From Catenovulum sp. 2E275 (GTDB lineage: Bacteria > Pseudomonadota > Gammaproteobacteria > Enterobacterales > Alteromonadaceae), in contig NZ_JAOPFU010000002.1 of NCBI RefSeq assembly GCF_025515275.1, positions 124,001 to 188,000 of the forward strand: DNA of 64,000 nucleotides, in the 5' to 3' direction. The notes below the pieces were generated by a model. It saw only the letters and a program-made list of their open reading frames with translations. It was not told the DNA's origin and did no database searches. The position numbers were made by a program, and so were the translations under genes. Within the stretch, counting starts at the first letter, position 1; each line of letters opens with the position of its first letter. Shown one piece after another: positions 26,800 to 38,700 of this stretch.

Positions 26800-27298
26800 T
26801 ATTTTTTTCTAAATTTTTTATTGCCTTGGTCAAGGCATGTAATATCGCCTGTTCTCGCACCTGAGTGCGTGAGCCGTTAAATATTAAATGTTCAACTATA
26901 GGCGGTGTGCCTTTGATCTGCCATCCAAAATAAACCAGCCCAACTGGTTTTTGCTCACTACCACCGCCCGGCCCGGCAATGCCACTGGTGACTAATGCAA
27001 TATCAGCATTTGCATTTTTAAGGCATCCGGTTACCATCTCGCTAACCGTTTGTGCGCTCACAGCGCCATAATCAGCCAGAGTTTTAGCCGACACGCCCAA
27101 TAAGTTTTGTTTGGCTAAATTGCTGTAAGTTACAAAAGATTGATTAAAATAAGCTGAACTACCAGCAATATCGGTTAAAGCGTAAGCAATTCCGCCTCCG
27201 GTACAAGATTCAGCAGTTGCAATTGTGAGTTGGTTTTGCGTTAAAATAGCGCCTAATTTTTTTGATTGATTTTCAATTTCAGTCCAATACATTTTCAT
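26786..27298 (-). CDS. pncC: Nicotinamide-nucleotide amidase (CinA C-terminal family)
   Basis: A 170-residue protein equivalent to the C-terminal domain of CinA; it hydrolyses NMN to nicotinate mononucleotide in pyridine nucleotide recycling. Motifs: [21 protein letters not shown] (about residues 28-48), [29 protein letters not shown]. Length agrees with E. coli PncC (165). It lies immediately upstream of recA, and its 3' end overlaps the recA SOS box. The start is only 22 nt from the divergent mutS start. Confidence 0.92.
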   Translation of the reverse strand: MKMYWTEIENQSKKLGAILTQNQLTIATAESCTGGGIAYALTDIAGSSAYFNQSFVTYSNLAKQNLLGVSAKTLADYGAVSAQTVSEMVTGCLKNANADIALVTSGIAGPGGGSEQKPVGLVYFGWQIKGTPPIVEHLIFNGSRTQVREQAILHALTKAIKNLEKNIDTV

Positions 27299-27320
27299 CG
27301 TTTCAGGTTTATCTAAATTT

Positions 27321-29915
27321 ATGACATCAGATATTTATTCAGAAGAGTCACTACGTCAACATACTCCAATGATGCAGCAATACTTAACTTTAAAAGCTGA
27401 TTATAAGGATATTTTATTATTCTATCGAATGGGGGATTTTTACGAGCTATTTTTTGACGATGCTAAAAAAGCTTCTGAATTAATTGATATTTCACTCACC
27501 CACCGAGGCAAAACCGCAGGTAAACCCATTCCTATGTCGGGCGTACCTTATCATGCGGTTGATACTTATTTAGCTAAATTAGTTAAATTGGGCGAGTCAG
27601 TTGCTATTTGTGAGCAAATTGGCGATCCGGCAACCAGCAAAGGGCCGGTTGAGCGCAAAGTAGTGAGAGTCATTACGCCTGCAACCATTACCGAAGAGTC
27701 ATTATTAGAAGAAAGACGCGACAATGTATTAATGGCCATTTATCAGGCTAATAATAATCAGTTTGGCTTGGCCTGTTTAGATATTGCTTCTGGCCGGTTT
27801 GAAGTGGCCGTAATTGATAACCAGGAAAGCTTGCAAGCTATTTTACAACAAAAACAACCAGCAGAGCTTTTGTACCCTGAAAGTTTTAGAGCAGTAAACT
27901 TAATTGATAACAGCCCAGCGAATAAACGCAGACCAGACTGGGATTTTGAAGCCGAAAGTGCATTCAGACAGCTTTGCAAACAGTTTAATACTCAAGATTT
28001 AAACGGCTTTGGCATTGCCGAAGAAAACATTGCGATTTGTGCTGCTGGTGCGGTTTTGCAATATGTAAAAGATACCCAAAAAACGGCGATTCCGCATTTA
28101 CGTGGACTGCGGACATTACAATTGGGTGAAAATTTATTTTTAGATGCAATCTCAATTCGCAACCTTGAATTAAATCAAAGTTTATCTGGCACCAAAGGCC
28201 AAACCTTATTATCGGTACTGGATAAAACCGCTACACCAATGGCGAGTCGCCTGCTACAACGCTGGATAGTTCAGCCCATTTTAAATAAACAAGTATTAGC
28301 TAAACGCCACTTAATTATTAGCGATATTATTAACAGCGGGCTTAGCAGTGAGTTAAAAACTGAGCTTAAAAATATTGGGGATATTGAGCGTATTATCTCG
28401 CGTATTGCGCTGCGCTCTGCTCGACCGCGCGACTTTTCAAGATTAAGAAATGCGCTGGTTTGTTTACCCGATTTAAAACAATTATTAGCCAGCAGCTGCG
28501 AAACCGGACTGTTAAAATATAAAGATTTATTAAATGAATTTAGTGACCTACGCGAGTTATTAGTTAATGCAATTGTAGATAATCCCCCGGTTGTGATCCG
28601 TGACGGTGGGGTTTTAGCACAAGGGTTTGACCCCGAATTGGATGAACTCAGACGATTAAGTCAGGGGGCTCAAAATATTCTTGAACAAATAGAACTTCGA
28701 GAGCGTGAGCAAACGGGTATTTCTACCTTAAAAGTAGGTTATAACAAGGTACATGGCTTTTTTATTGAGATCAGCAAAGCCCAGTCAGCCCAAGCCCCGG
28801 TCGAATATATTCGCCGCCAAACCTTAAAAAATGCTGAGCGGTATATCACCCCTGAATTAAAAGAACTCGAAGACAAAGTATTAAGTGCGCAAAGTAAAGC
28901 GCTCGCCCTAGAAAAACAGCTCTACGAAGCATTATTTGATGTTTTTCAACCACACATTGCCGAGCTTCAGCAAGTATCAGATCATATCGCCCGGCTAGAT
29001 GTATTGAATAACTTTGCCGAGCGCGCTGAAACCTTAAATTATTGTCAGCCGCAATTTAGTGATGAAATTGGCATTCATATTAGTGGTGGTCGCCACCCTG
29101 TGGTTGAAGAACTCACCAGCGAGCCATTTATTGCCAACCCGATAGAGCTGAATGCAAACCGAAAAATGCTGGTGATTACCGGCCCTAATATGGGTGGTAA
29201 ATCCACTTATATGCGCCAAACCGCGCTGATTACCATAATGGCTTATATTGGCTGCTATGTGCCGGCTGACTCTGCAACTTTAGGCCCGGTAGATAGAATT
29301 TTTACCCGGATTGGCGCATCAGATGATTTAGCCAGCGGGCGCTCAACATTTATGGTGGAGATGACAGAAACCGCCAATATTTTAAACCACGCGACAGAAA
29401 AAAGTTTAGTCTTAATGGATGAAATAGGCCGAGGCACCAGCACTTACGACGGTTTATCTCTGGCTTGGGCCTGTGCTGAAAATTTAGCGTTAAAATTAAA
29501 AGCACAAACCTTATTTGCTACTCACTATTTTGAATTAACCAGTTTGGCGGAACAAATTGAAAGTGTTGCCAATGTACATTTAGATGCAATTGAGCATGGC
29601 GATACCATCACTTTTATGCATGCGGTTCAAGAAGGCGCAGCCAATCGTTCTTTCGGTTTACAAGTAGCAGGGTTAGCCGGTGTGCCAAAAACGGTCATTA
29701 TGCAGGCAAAACGTAAATTACATGAGCTTGAAACCAGTCACCATAACGAACTAACATCAGATCCTTTACCGGCAGAGCAACACTCTGCGCAATTTGACTG
29801 GCTTTCGCAAATTCACCCAGCGGTTGAAAGCCTGCAAAATTGTGATCCCGACAGCTTAACCCCAAGACAAGCTTTAGATTTGCTTTATCAGTTAAAAAAG
29901 CAGGCTGAAAATTAA
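27321..29915 (+). CDS. mutS: DNA mismatch repair protein MutS
   Basis: An 864-residue mismatch-recognition ATPase. The N-terminus has HTPMMQQYL and the mismatch-binding Phe-X-Glu within [11 protein letters not shown] (about 38-48). The C-terminal ATPase has Walker [14 protein letters not shown] (about 620) and Walker [15 protein letters not shown], ending with the small dimerisation tail. It is divergent from pncC with an unusually short 22-nt gap, so the promoters must overlap the neighbouring coding starts. Confidence 0.97.
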   Translation: MTSDIYSEESLRQHTPMMQQYLTLKADYKDILLFYRMGDFYELFFDDAKKASELIDISLTHRGKTAGKPIPMSGVPYHAVDTYLAKLVKLGESVAICEQIGDPATSKGPVERKVVRVITPATITEESLLEERRDNVLMAIYQANNNQFGLACLDIASGRFEVAVIDNQESLQAILQQKQPAELLYPESFRAVNLIDNSPANKRRPDWDFEAESAFRQLCKQFNTQDLNGFGIAEENIAICAAGAVLQYVKDTQKTAIPHLRGLRTLQLGENLFLDAISIRNLELNQSLSGTKGQTLLSVLDKTATPMASRLLQRWIVQPILNKQVLAKRHLIISDIINSGLSSELKTELKNIGDIERIISRIALRSARPRDFSRLRNALVCLPDLKQLLASSCETGLLKYKDLLNEFSDLRELLVNAIVDNPPVVIRDGGVLAQGFDPELDELRRLSQGAQNILEQIELREREQTGISTLKVGYNKVHGFFIEISKAQSAQAPVEYIRRQTLKNAERYITPELKELEDKVLSAQSKALALEKQLYEALFDVFQPHIAELQQVSDHIARLDVLNNFAERAETLNYCQPQFSDEIGIHISGGRHPVVEELTSEPFIANPIELNANRKMLVITGPNMGGKSTYMRQTALITIMAYIGCYVPADSATLGPVDRIFTRIGASDDLASGRSTFMVEMTETANILNHATEKSLVLMDEIGRGTSTYDGLSLAWACAENLALKLKAQTLFATHYFELTSLAEQIESVANVHLDAIEHGDTITFMHAVQEGAANRSFGLQVAGLAGVPKTVIMQAKRKLHELETSHHNELTSDPLPAEQHSAQFDWLSQIHPAVESLQNCDPDSLTPRQALDLLYQLKKQAEN

Positions 29916-29987
29916 ATTTAGACTTTATAAAGTTTTTTTTCATGCGACAATACGCGCAGTAAATGAGTTTAAGAGATACACACAGGT

Positions 29988-30842
29988 ATGACAGCACAAA
30001 TTATTGATGGCAATCAAATCGCCAAAAACATCCGCGCATCGGTTAAAGAATCGGTAGCAAAACGCGTTGAACAAGGTAAAAGAGCACCGGGTTTGGCCGT
30101 TGTTTTGGTTGGCGATGATCCGGCATCTCAGGTTTATGTTGGAAAAAAATGTGATGCCTGTAAAGATGTCGGCTTTCATTCAGAAGCTATCTTTTTGCCT
30201 TCAAATACAACTCAACAAGCCTTATTAGATAAAATTGACGAGCTTAATAACGACGATGCTATCGACGGTATTTTAGTTCAACTCCCTTTACCAAAAGGAT
30301 TAGACAGCTCATTAATTATCGAGCGTATTTCGCCAAATAAAGACGTAGATGGTTTTCACCCATATAATATTGGTCGTTTAGCGCAACGCATTCCAACCCT
30401 ACGCCCTTGTACACCTGCCGGTATTATTACTTTAATTGAAAGCACTGGGTTAGATGTAACAGGTTTGGATGCTGTCATTGTTGGTGCCTCTAATATTGTT
30501 GGCCGCCCAATGAGCTTAGAATTATTACTAGCCGGTTGTACCACGACAGTAACACACAGATTTACTAAAAATTTAGAAAGCCACGTACGCCGAGCAGACT
30601 TATTAGTAGTTGCAGTTGGTAAACCTGAATTTATTCCGGGTGACTGGATTAAACCAGGGGCAATTTTGATTGATGTAGGTATTAACCGCTTAGAATCTGG
30701 CAAACTGGTTGGCGATGTTGAATATGCAGTCGCCGCAGAAAAAGCCAGTTACATCACCCCAGTTCCGGGTGGCGTGGGCCCAATGACAGTGGCCACTTTA
30801 ATCGCCAATACTTTGCAAGCCTGCGAACAAAACGATCAATAA
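29988..30842 (+). CDS. folD: Bifunctional methylenetetrahydrofolate dehydrogenase/cyclohydrolase
   Basis: A 284-residue enzyme interconverting 5,10-methylene-, methenyl- and 10-formyl-tetrahydrofolate. Seen: catalytic [13 protein letters not shown] (about 47-59), [22 protein letters not shown], the NADP-site [11 protein letters not shown] and [12 protein letters not shown]. It lies 72 nt after mutS, possibly with its own promoter. Confidence 0.96.
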   Translation: MTAQIIDGNQIAKNIRASVKESVAKRVEQGKRAPGLAVVLVGDDPASQVYVGKKCDACKDVGFHSEAIFLPSNTTQQALLDKIDELNNDDAIDGILVQLPLPKGLDSSLIIERISPNKDVDGFHPYNIGRLAQRIPTLRPCTPAGIITLIESTGLDVTGLDAVIVGASNIVGRPMSLELLLAGCTTTVTHRFTKNLESHVRRADLLVVAVGKPEFIPGDWIKPGAILIDVGINRLESGKLVGDVEYAVAAEKASYITPVPGGVGPMTVATLIANTLQACEQNDQ

Positions 30843-30877
30843 TTCATACCTATACTCAAACTGCTTGGATAGATAAT

Positions 30878-30911
30878 ATTCAGCTTAGCCATTAAGTTGG
30901 CTAAGCTGAAT
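30878..30911. terminator. Stem-loop between convergent folD and phzF-like genes
   Basis: A 14-bp perfect stem, ATTCAGCTTAGCCA/TGGCTAAGCTGAAT, with a 6-nt loop. The T run (TTTTTT) is about 8 nt further on rather than adjacent, so termination efficiency is uncertain. Confidence 0.65.
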
Positions 30912-30978
30912 ACACATAATTTTTTAAACTTCACATTAAAACATGACTTAAACAACGTTTTTATCTTCGCTTGTTTTA

Positions 30979-31758
30979 TTAAACCTCAATTTCGCCCTGT
31001 AGATATAATACGGCTTGGCCGGATATAAATACTCGATCTCCAGTTAATTCGCATTTAAGTTCTCCACCACGAGCTGATACTTGTTTAGCAAATAATGCTT
31101 TTTTTGCTAATCTATTTGTCCAATAAGGCATTAACTGGGTAAAAGCCGAGCCAGTTACAGGATCTTCTTTTATCCCAACTTTAGGCGCAAAAAAGCGGGC
31201 TACAAAGTCATACTGCTCAGACGGCGCTGTCACTATCACACCTCGATAAGCTAATTTTTCAAGCTCTGTCACATCGGGGTTAATCGCCATTAGCTCAGCT
31301 TCGCTGTCAAATACCGCCAAATAATCTTCTGCGGCTAGGCAAACTTGTGGCGCTTTACCTAAGCCTTTTATTAGTGCATCCGGCAACTCAACTGGTTGAG
31401 CTGGCTGAGCCGGAAAATCTAAAGCTAACCAATCTTGATGTTTAGTTACTTTTAGCTCGCCAGATAAAGATGAAAATACAATGGTATCTTGCTGATAGTT
31501 TAGCTGATTGAAGATCACAAAAGCCGCAGCTAAAGTAGCATGACCACATAGTTTTACTTCACTTACCGGAGTAAACCAGCGAATTTTAAAAGCTTGATTA
31601 TCCGCCACAAAAAATACCGTTTCAGATAAGTTATTTTCCTGCGCGATTTGCTGCATTAGCTCATCCGGCAACCAAGTTTTAAGCGGTATAACCGCAGCCG
31701 GATTACCCGAAAACACTTGCTGCGCAAATGCATCGACCTGATAAATTTTAAGCTTCAC
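30979..31758 (-). CDS. PhzF-family isomerase-like protein
   Basis: A 259-residue protein of the PhzF/diaminopimelate-epimerase-like fold: VDAFAQQVFSGNPAAVIPL at the N-terminus, ENNLSETVFF with the family's conserved glutamate, CGHATLAAAFVIF, and GIKEDPVTGSAFTQL. Founding member PhzF isomerises a phenazine precursor, but most homologues (YddE-like) have unknown substrates and no phenazine genes occur here. Confidence 0.88.
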   Translation of the reverse strand: MKLKIYQVDAFAQQVFSGNPAAVIPLKTWLPDELMQQIAQENNLSETVFFVADNQAFKIRWFTPVSEVKLCGHATLAAAFVIFNQLNYQQDTIVFSSLSGELKVTKHQDWLALDFPAQPAQPVELPDALIKGLGKAPQVCLAAEDYLAVFDSEAELMAINPDVTELEKLAYRGVIVTAPSEQYDFVARFFAPKVGIKEDPVTGSAFTQLMPYWTNRLAKKALFAKQVSARGGELKCELTGDRVFISGQAVLYLQGEIEV

Positions 31759-31807
31759 TGATTTTCCTTAGTAAGTTTACAAGTTTAAATTCTGACACAG
31801 ACAAAAA

Positions 31808-31837
31808 AGCCAGACAATATGGCTATATTATCTGGCT
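31808..31837 (-). terminator. Rho-independent terminator of the peroxiredoxin-glutaredoxin gene
   Basis: AGCCAGA/TCTGGCT outer stem with an AATAT/ATATT inner extension; on the minus strand followed by TTTTTTGTC. Located 40 nt after the gene's stop. Confidence 0.85.
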
Positions 31838-31877
31838 TAGAATTTAACTCGCTAAACGGTTAGCTGTTTAAAACTAC

Positions 31878-32612
31878 TTATGCATTAGCAAAGTAAGTTT
31901 CTAAATCGTCACTACCACCAATGTGTTGGCCATCAATAAATACTTGCGGCACTGTGTCTCGGCCACATACAGCTTGCAAGCTGTTAATACCAATACCTTT
32001 ACCTAGTGTGATTTCTTCAAACGCGTAGCCTTTTTCTGTTAATAACGCTTTTGCTTTAGCGCAGAAAGGACAACCCGGTTTAGTAAATAAACTCACTGAT
32101 TTTGGTGCCGTTTCATTTGGGCAAATGTAGTTGAGCATGGTATCTGCGTCAGATACTTCAAACGGGTCACCTTCAACTTGTGGCTCAATAAACATTTTTT
32201 CAACTACGCCGTTTTTAACCAGCATAGAATAACGCCAGCTACGTTTACCAAAACCTAAGTCGGCTTTATCAACTAACATGCCCATTTTGTCGGTAAACTC
32301 GCCGTTACCATCAGGAATAACTGTAATATTGTCAGCTTCTTGGTCTTTAGCCCAAGCATTCATAACAAACGTATCGTTAACCGACATACAAACAATTTCA
32401 TCTACACCTTGCTTTTTAAATACATCCGCAAGTTGGTTAAAACGCGGTAAGTGAGTAGACGAACAAGTTGGGGTAAATGCGCCCGGTAAAGAAAACACGA
32501 TAACGGTACGGTTGTTAAAAATGTCATCGCTTTTAACTTTTTGAAATCCTTCATCTGTTTTAACAACAAACTCAACGCTAGGAACTGTCTGGCCTTCTTT
32601 ATTTACTAACAT
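31878..32612 (-). CDS. Hybrid peroxiredoxin-glutaredoxin (hyPrx5/PGdx type)
   Basis: A 244-residue fusion. Residues about 1-160 form a Prx5-type peroxiredoxin with the peroxidatic cysteine in PGAFTPTCSSTHLPRF. Residues about 168-244 form a glutaredoxin with FTKPGCPFCAKAK and TVPQVFIDGQHIGGSDD. Such fusions reduce hydrogen and alkyl peroxides with glutathione, as shown for the Haemophilus and Vibrio enzymes. Single-gene unit; no oxyR neighbour and no obvious OxyR site. Confidence 0.95.
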   Translation of the reverse strand: MLVNKEGQTVPSVEFVVKTDEGFQKVKSDDIFNNRTVIVFSLPGAFTPTCSSTHLPRFNQLADVFKKQGVDEIVCMSVNDTFVMNAWAKDQEADNITVIPDGNGEFTDKMGMLVDKADLGFGKRSWRYSMLVKNGVVEKMFIEPQVEGDPFEVSDADTMLNYICPNETAPKSVSLFTKPGCPFCAKAKALLTEKGYAFEEITLGKGIGINSLQAVCGRDTVPQVFIDGQHIGGSDDLETYFANA

Positions 32613-32762
32613 CTATCTCTCCATATCACTTAATTAAAATTTGTTTGCGGTAGTAGCTTGACCGCTTAATGTGATACCAGTATTACTCAACAGCTTAAAT
32701 TGGTAAAACATTTAAAACAGAAAGGCTTTATCGCTTTTTTCGATTCAAGCCTTATTCCTTGT

Positions 32763-35700
32763 TTAATTTTGATAAACCGACTGATTATTTGCCCTGAAAA
32801 ATTGAATATCTAATAAACCTGGATGAGATGCTAACCCAATAAATAAAGGGGCTAGCGATAACATATCAATTTGCTGGCTTTGCCAAGCAAGATCATCTGT
32901 TTGATAACGCCACGGAATAGAGATTGAATTAATATTGGTCTCTAATATGCCGTCAGCATTATTTTGCCATGCTAATAAATCATCCAGATATTCATTATTG
33001 GCAGCAACAAAACCGGCAATGCTTGGTGCATGTGCAACGGTATTAGTATGTAGTGTCAGGCTGTTAAATTCTGCTGTCGGTAAATTTGTATTATCTGTGC
33101 CATAACCAAATCCCCAAATATAAGAAGCTTGATTTTGATTTTCCAGCCAATATGTTTTTTCTGCATTGGCCTGACTGGCAAATAACTGACGATAATTTGC
33201 TGATGCCAAAACAGGATTAATTAAATAATAATTAAGCTGATGAATCGTTGCAGAAATGCTCTCACCATTTTCATCTGCCGGAATAGGGTAATCATTATAA
33301 TAATTAAGATTAGCAAGCTCTCCACTGGCGTAATATCTATCCCAGATATTTTTAGCCGGTAGATTGCCAGCTTCTTTCGCCAGCCAAATTAATAACATTT
33401 GCTGATTATAAACCCCTTGGGTATTGAGTGTAGTTAGTGCTAAATTACGCTCAATCACCGCAATCCCCTGCTCTGCATTAGCCGTTACACCTTGCCAGTC
33501 AACCGAGGCAAATAAGGTATCTACTTTGTCACTCAATTGAGTATTATCAAACGCATGTTTTGCAAATTGAGCACCCGCTAATAAATAAGCCGTTTCCAGT
33601 AAGCTATAGTTATCACTTAATGCGCTGCCATCTACGCTGAGTTGTTTAGCAAAAATACCAAACTCATCCCGGGCAGGTTCAAAATCTTCATTGTCGCCTA
33701 ATAACGCATCTAAAGTGGCATTAGCCAAACTTAATGCACTGGTATTCCACTGCATTTTGTCAGCAATTGATAAACCAACTAAAGCCAACCCGGTTGCCGC
33801 TACCGATAACTCACCACGCGAAGTCGGCTGTAAATTCAATTTGCTGGCATATAAACCTGACGGATCTCGCATCGTTTCAACCAGAGTTAAAGCATTTTGC
33901 GCAATTAGGCTTGCTTGCTGAATTTGCTGTAAATCGGCAACACCAGAGTTTTCTGAATTCCAGATAAGAGTCATCATAGATTGCGCCGGAATTTGAATTA
34001 ATGCACTTTGCCCCTGCCAGTTGATATCAGCTTCCTGCAAAATATTGGTTTGATTAGTCACCACCAGCACTATGCTGTTATCAGGGTTTTTAAAGGCTTG
34101 AGTCGCCAGTACATCATTAATCTGGCTGGCATCAATTCTATAAGCTTGTGACTGAATAAACCGGCTAAAATGTGCAAATGCATAAAATTCAGCATTTTTG
34201 GTAATGTCACCGTTCGATTCTTTAGTTAACAAGGCACGACAATTAGTGCAACCACCTTGCACCGGACCAAAGTTAGAATCCAGAATTAAATTATCCAGCA
34301 ATACAGAACTAGCACCAGCATTTAAATACGGCATAATCATAGCCGAACTGGTATCGACCAGATATTGACCAAATGTTCGGCCATTATTCTGGTTTCGGCA
34401 AGAGGTGATAAACACGTCTCTTGCTCTGGTTAAATTGCTAATTAGACTAATTGCCCGGCTTACATCCGCCGCGCCGTTATTTGCCTGATAACATTGCAAA
34501 GCAACACCAAATGCTCGTCCATAAATAAAATCGTTCGCCAGTGCTTGCTGAGTAAACAAGGCTATATCAGCGTCTTGCTGAGTATCATAATCGGTCCAGT
34601 TGCCATCCCAAATCCATAAGCTGGGTGATAACTGGCTCGCCGTAAACTGTGGATATAAATTATTTTGGAAAAAGCTTTGGTAATCTGTATTAGCAAAGCT
34701 CATCGACGGATAATTGGCCTCTAAATGAGGTTGGTTTTGCAAACTAAAGCTGGCAATTTCAATGCCTGCATTTTGATATTCGGTTAAAGCTTTTGCCAAG
34801 TAACTTGCATACTCATCGTAAAATTCAAGCCGTAAACTGCCACCGTTTAATGCATCGTTATCTTTCATCCAGCCCGGCGCACTCCACGAAGCTGCATCCA
34901 CTTTGATTTCAGTATTCTGCGCTAAAATATCACTCAGCACAGGTAAAAAGTATTCATCATCGGCAGCGGTTGAGAAAAACTCAAGCTCAGGATCGGTTAA
35001 TCCGGCAGGTCGGTCATTATAACTTTGTGCAGCTCTGGCAACATATTCCCCTAACCCCGACAATGAAATTCTGACCCTGCTTAACCCTGCACCTTGGTTA
35101 GGCTCAAATAGCTGGCTAATAATCTCGGCTTTGTCTTCTGATTCAAAAATTAAACTGGCAGAGCTATCCGTTAAACCCGCGCCAAATCCTTTAATTTCCT
35201 GATAGCTACTACTGTCACTTACATCAATTTGGTGAGTTGCGGTTCCGGCACTTGCTCTTAGCGTAATTTCGTCTTGTTCAGCCAATAATTGAGTTTGATC
35301 CGCAGTTGTTAACCAAACCTGAATTTGGTTGGTTAAGCTTGCATTAACAGTATGAGAAAACGTATCTGACGTTTGGGTTAACTCTCGGCTACTGGCGGTA
35401 ATAGTAAATAAAGTCTGGCCAACGGTTTCACAAGGCAAACTAAATTCAAATTCGCTTAAGTCGTTATTTTCGTCAAATAAAGCAATTTGTTCGCCCGAAC
35501 TTAGTAAGTTAACGGTTAAGGTACGTAAATCATTTTCAGCATCATCAGCAATATCAATCGCATAAACAATGGCTTCTTCACCTATAGTACAGCTTGACGA
35601 TACTGTGGACGGTATCGCTAATGTATCTGTATGTATTTGGCTGATTTCATAAAGTTGAGTAGTTTGGGCAACACCATCGTCAGCAAAACCTTGAATTAAC

Positions 35701-38700
35701 AAGCCTGCTCCACCCCGATTAGACGTGCTGATAAAACCACACTGTTGGGTATTTAAACTGAGCGTACGGGTTGGTTCATTGGTAAATTGATAAATCGCCC
35801 GATAACTAATTTCATCGTTGTCTGAATCGGTTGCCGATAAACAAACTTGTAATGTTTGCCCGTCTCTAACCTGACCTGAAACAAGTTCGGCGTCAACTAA
35901 CTCAATATCTAATTGAGGTTTTGCATTTAGCGTATTATCAATAACATGACTATACACTATAGAATTTTGAGTTAAACCACGACTGGTTGTACGAATAATA
36001 AAATCAATCGCGTCAATTTCATCACAAGGTAAAGTAAAATTACCGGCGGTAATTTGCCCTAGTTCAACTAGAATTTCGCCACTGTTGGCGTCAATAACAT
36101 CTAACGCATAAGAATCACCCTCAATGTCGGCTGCGATTCGGGCAATAAAATGACTGCTTTGCTCACCAACCCGACAACTGCCACTGTTACTAATGGCAGT
36201 TTGAATGGTATCTTTATGGATTGTGCCTAAATTTCTTTCCTGATTGCCTGTCGCGGTTCCGTCGCTGGCAAATCCCTGAATCACTAAGCTTTGACCGCCA
36301 CGGTTAGTTAAATCAATCGTGCCACATTGGTTAGTTAACGCGACAGATTGCAGGGTTTGATTATCAAACCGATAATAAAGTTGAACATTTAACTGATCGG
36401 CTGGTGTCTCAGCATCATTAACCTGAGCACAAACTTCAATATTTTGTCTATCCCGAATTGCACTGCCAACATACTCAATATCTGCTGTGTTTAAGGTTAA
36501 GTTAATGGTTGGCCGAGTATTCACCGTATTGCTAACTAAATGCTGATAAACAACTGAACGGGTTGATAACCCTCTTGAGCGGGTTTCAATATAAAAATCT
36601 GTTGTGCCGGCAGTATTACACCCTAAAACAAAGCTGCGGTTTGTGCCTAAATCCTGTAATAAAACATTATCGCTTCGGTAAACAGCCAAAGTTTGTGCAT
36701 CGCCTTCGGTATCATCATTGAGTGTAATTTGGTAATTACGCGCAGTATCGCCAATTTGACAGCTCTGGCTACCTGTGTAAGCAAACTGCACTGTATCCTG
36801 ATGAATTTCAAAAGGTTGTGTTATCGTCGTTGTATCCTGACCATCATGAGCACTTAGCGTTAAATTTAAATTTTTATTGCCTGCTCCAAAAGTAGAAATT
36901 TGGCCGCAAAAATTATTTAAACTGATATTTTGTTCTGCCTGACCATCAACCTGATATTGAGCGCTCAGTGTTAAGTTATCATTGTCGGCATCGGTTGCCG
37001 TTAAACAAATCTCAAAGGTTTGATTATCTCTTAACTTGTCATTGATATAGCTTTCATTTGCAAAAGCATAACTCAACTCTGGCACAGTATTGATTGGTGC
37101 TAATACCTGATGCTGATAAATTAACGAGGTACTGGTTAAGCCTCGGCTTTTATTTTGAATATAAAAACTTTGACTATTTGCTAGTGCCTGACAAGATAAG
37201 CTAAAGCCACCTGTCCCATCAGTTTGAATGGCTGAGGCAATTTCAGTATTAGACGGGTATTCAAATACCGTCAGCGCCTGATTATCGCCTTGTGGATCTG
37301 GCTCAATGTTAATTGGATACGATAAATTACTACTGCCTAAAGTACATGATCCTGACTGGCTGGATGGCGTATTAATTTGATCCTGATGGATAATGCCTTT
37401 GTTTTCAGCTAAATCCTTTTTAGTAACACCATCGCTGGCTTCTAAAATAATAGTTAAATTTTGATTGCCTTTATAATAAGTTGAAAATTGCATGCAATTT
37501 TCGGCATCTAACGCAACCGCAATTTCAGTTGAAAGATTTGTATTGGTTAGGTGATCAAATTTAATTGTGCCAGTAATATTAACCGCTTCACCTTCTGGGT
37601 CTTGCGATTCAATACACAATTTTAAATTATCATTATCTCTAAATGCGCCATCAATTTTATCTACACCACTTGATTCTTCAGCTGTTGAGGCAAGCACCTC
37701 AAGCGTATAAGTTAAACTTGGCTGTTCATTTGCTTTTTCACTAACTGTATGTAAATAAACCGGAGATAAAGCCACTAACTCCCGACTTTCATTTTTTATC
37801 TGAAATGCAAGGCTTTGTGCCTGCTGACAACTTAACGTAAATTGCCCTGAAGTCACGGTACCTAAAGTTTTAATAACAGCTTGCGTATCGGCATTAATCA
37901 CGGTTAGTTGATGGCTATCGCCTTCAGCATCAGGATTCACATTAACGGTGTAAGTTAAATCCTGTTCACCAGCAATACAAGCCTGGCTTTGAGTTCTGGC
38001 AAACTGAATAGTATCGGTATGAATACGACCTAAACTTTGCTGTTTTTCAATGCTTGTTTGGCCGTCGTTGACCGTTGCGATTAATTTAATTTGTTGCCCG
38101 CCACGCCCTTCTGTACTGATTTGTCCGCAGTTATTAGTCAAATTTAAAGCTTGGGCAGTTAAATTCTCCCATTGAAATAACACCTCAGAACTTAAACTGT
38201 CGCCATCAGCATCGGATGTTTCAATACATACATCTAAAGTTTGATTATCGCGATAAACTATATTTTGGTTTTGAGTTAATACATCGCCCTGAATTGTAAA
38301 GTTAAGTTCTGGTAATTGGTTTACCTGACTGGTTACCGAGTGAGTATAAGTTTGGCTGCTAATACTTTTGCCACGACTTTGAGTTAATAACTGATAACGA
38401 GTTGTGCCTAATTGCTGGCACGAAAAAGTTAAGTTAGCTGAGGTGACTTGCCCTAATTCGCGTAATACCGTGTTATTGGCCGCATTATCAGCCAGTTGAA
38501 TAACACTAACAGAGTAAGTATCAAACTCAGTATCAGGTGTTACGGTAACAGCCACCGTTTTATCCGAGCTCCCTAATTGGCAACTTGAATTAACCGTTTG
38601 TCCAACCGGTAATGAATCTGGATAAATCGTTCCTAAATCTAAATTAACTTGTGTATTGTCTGTGCCGTCTGAGGCTGTTGCAATTAAACTTAATGCCTGT

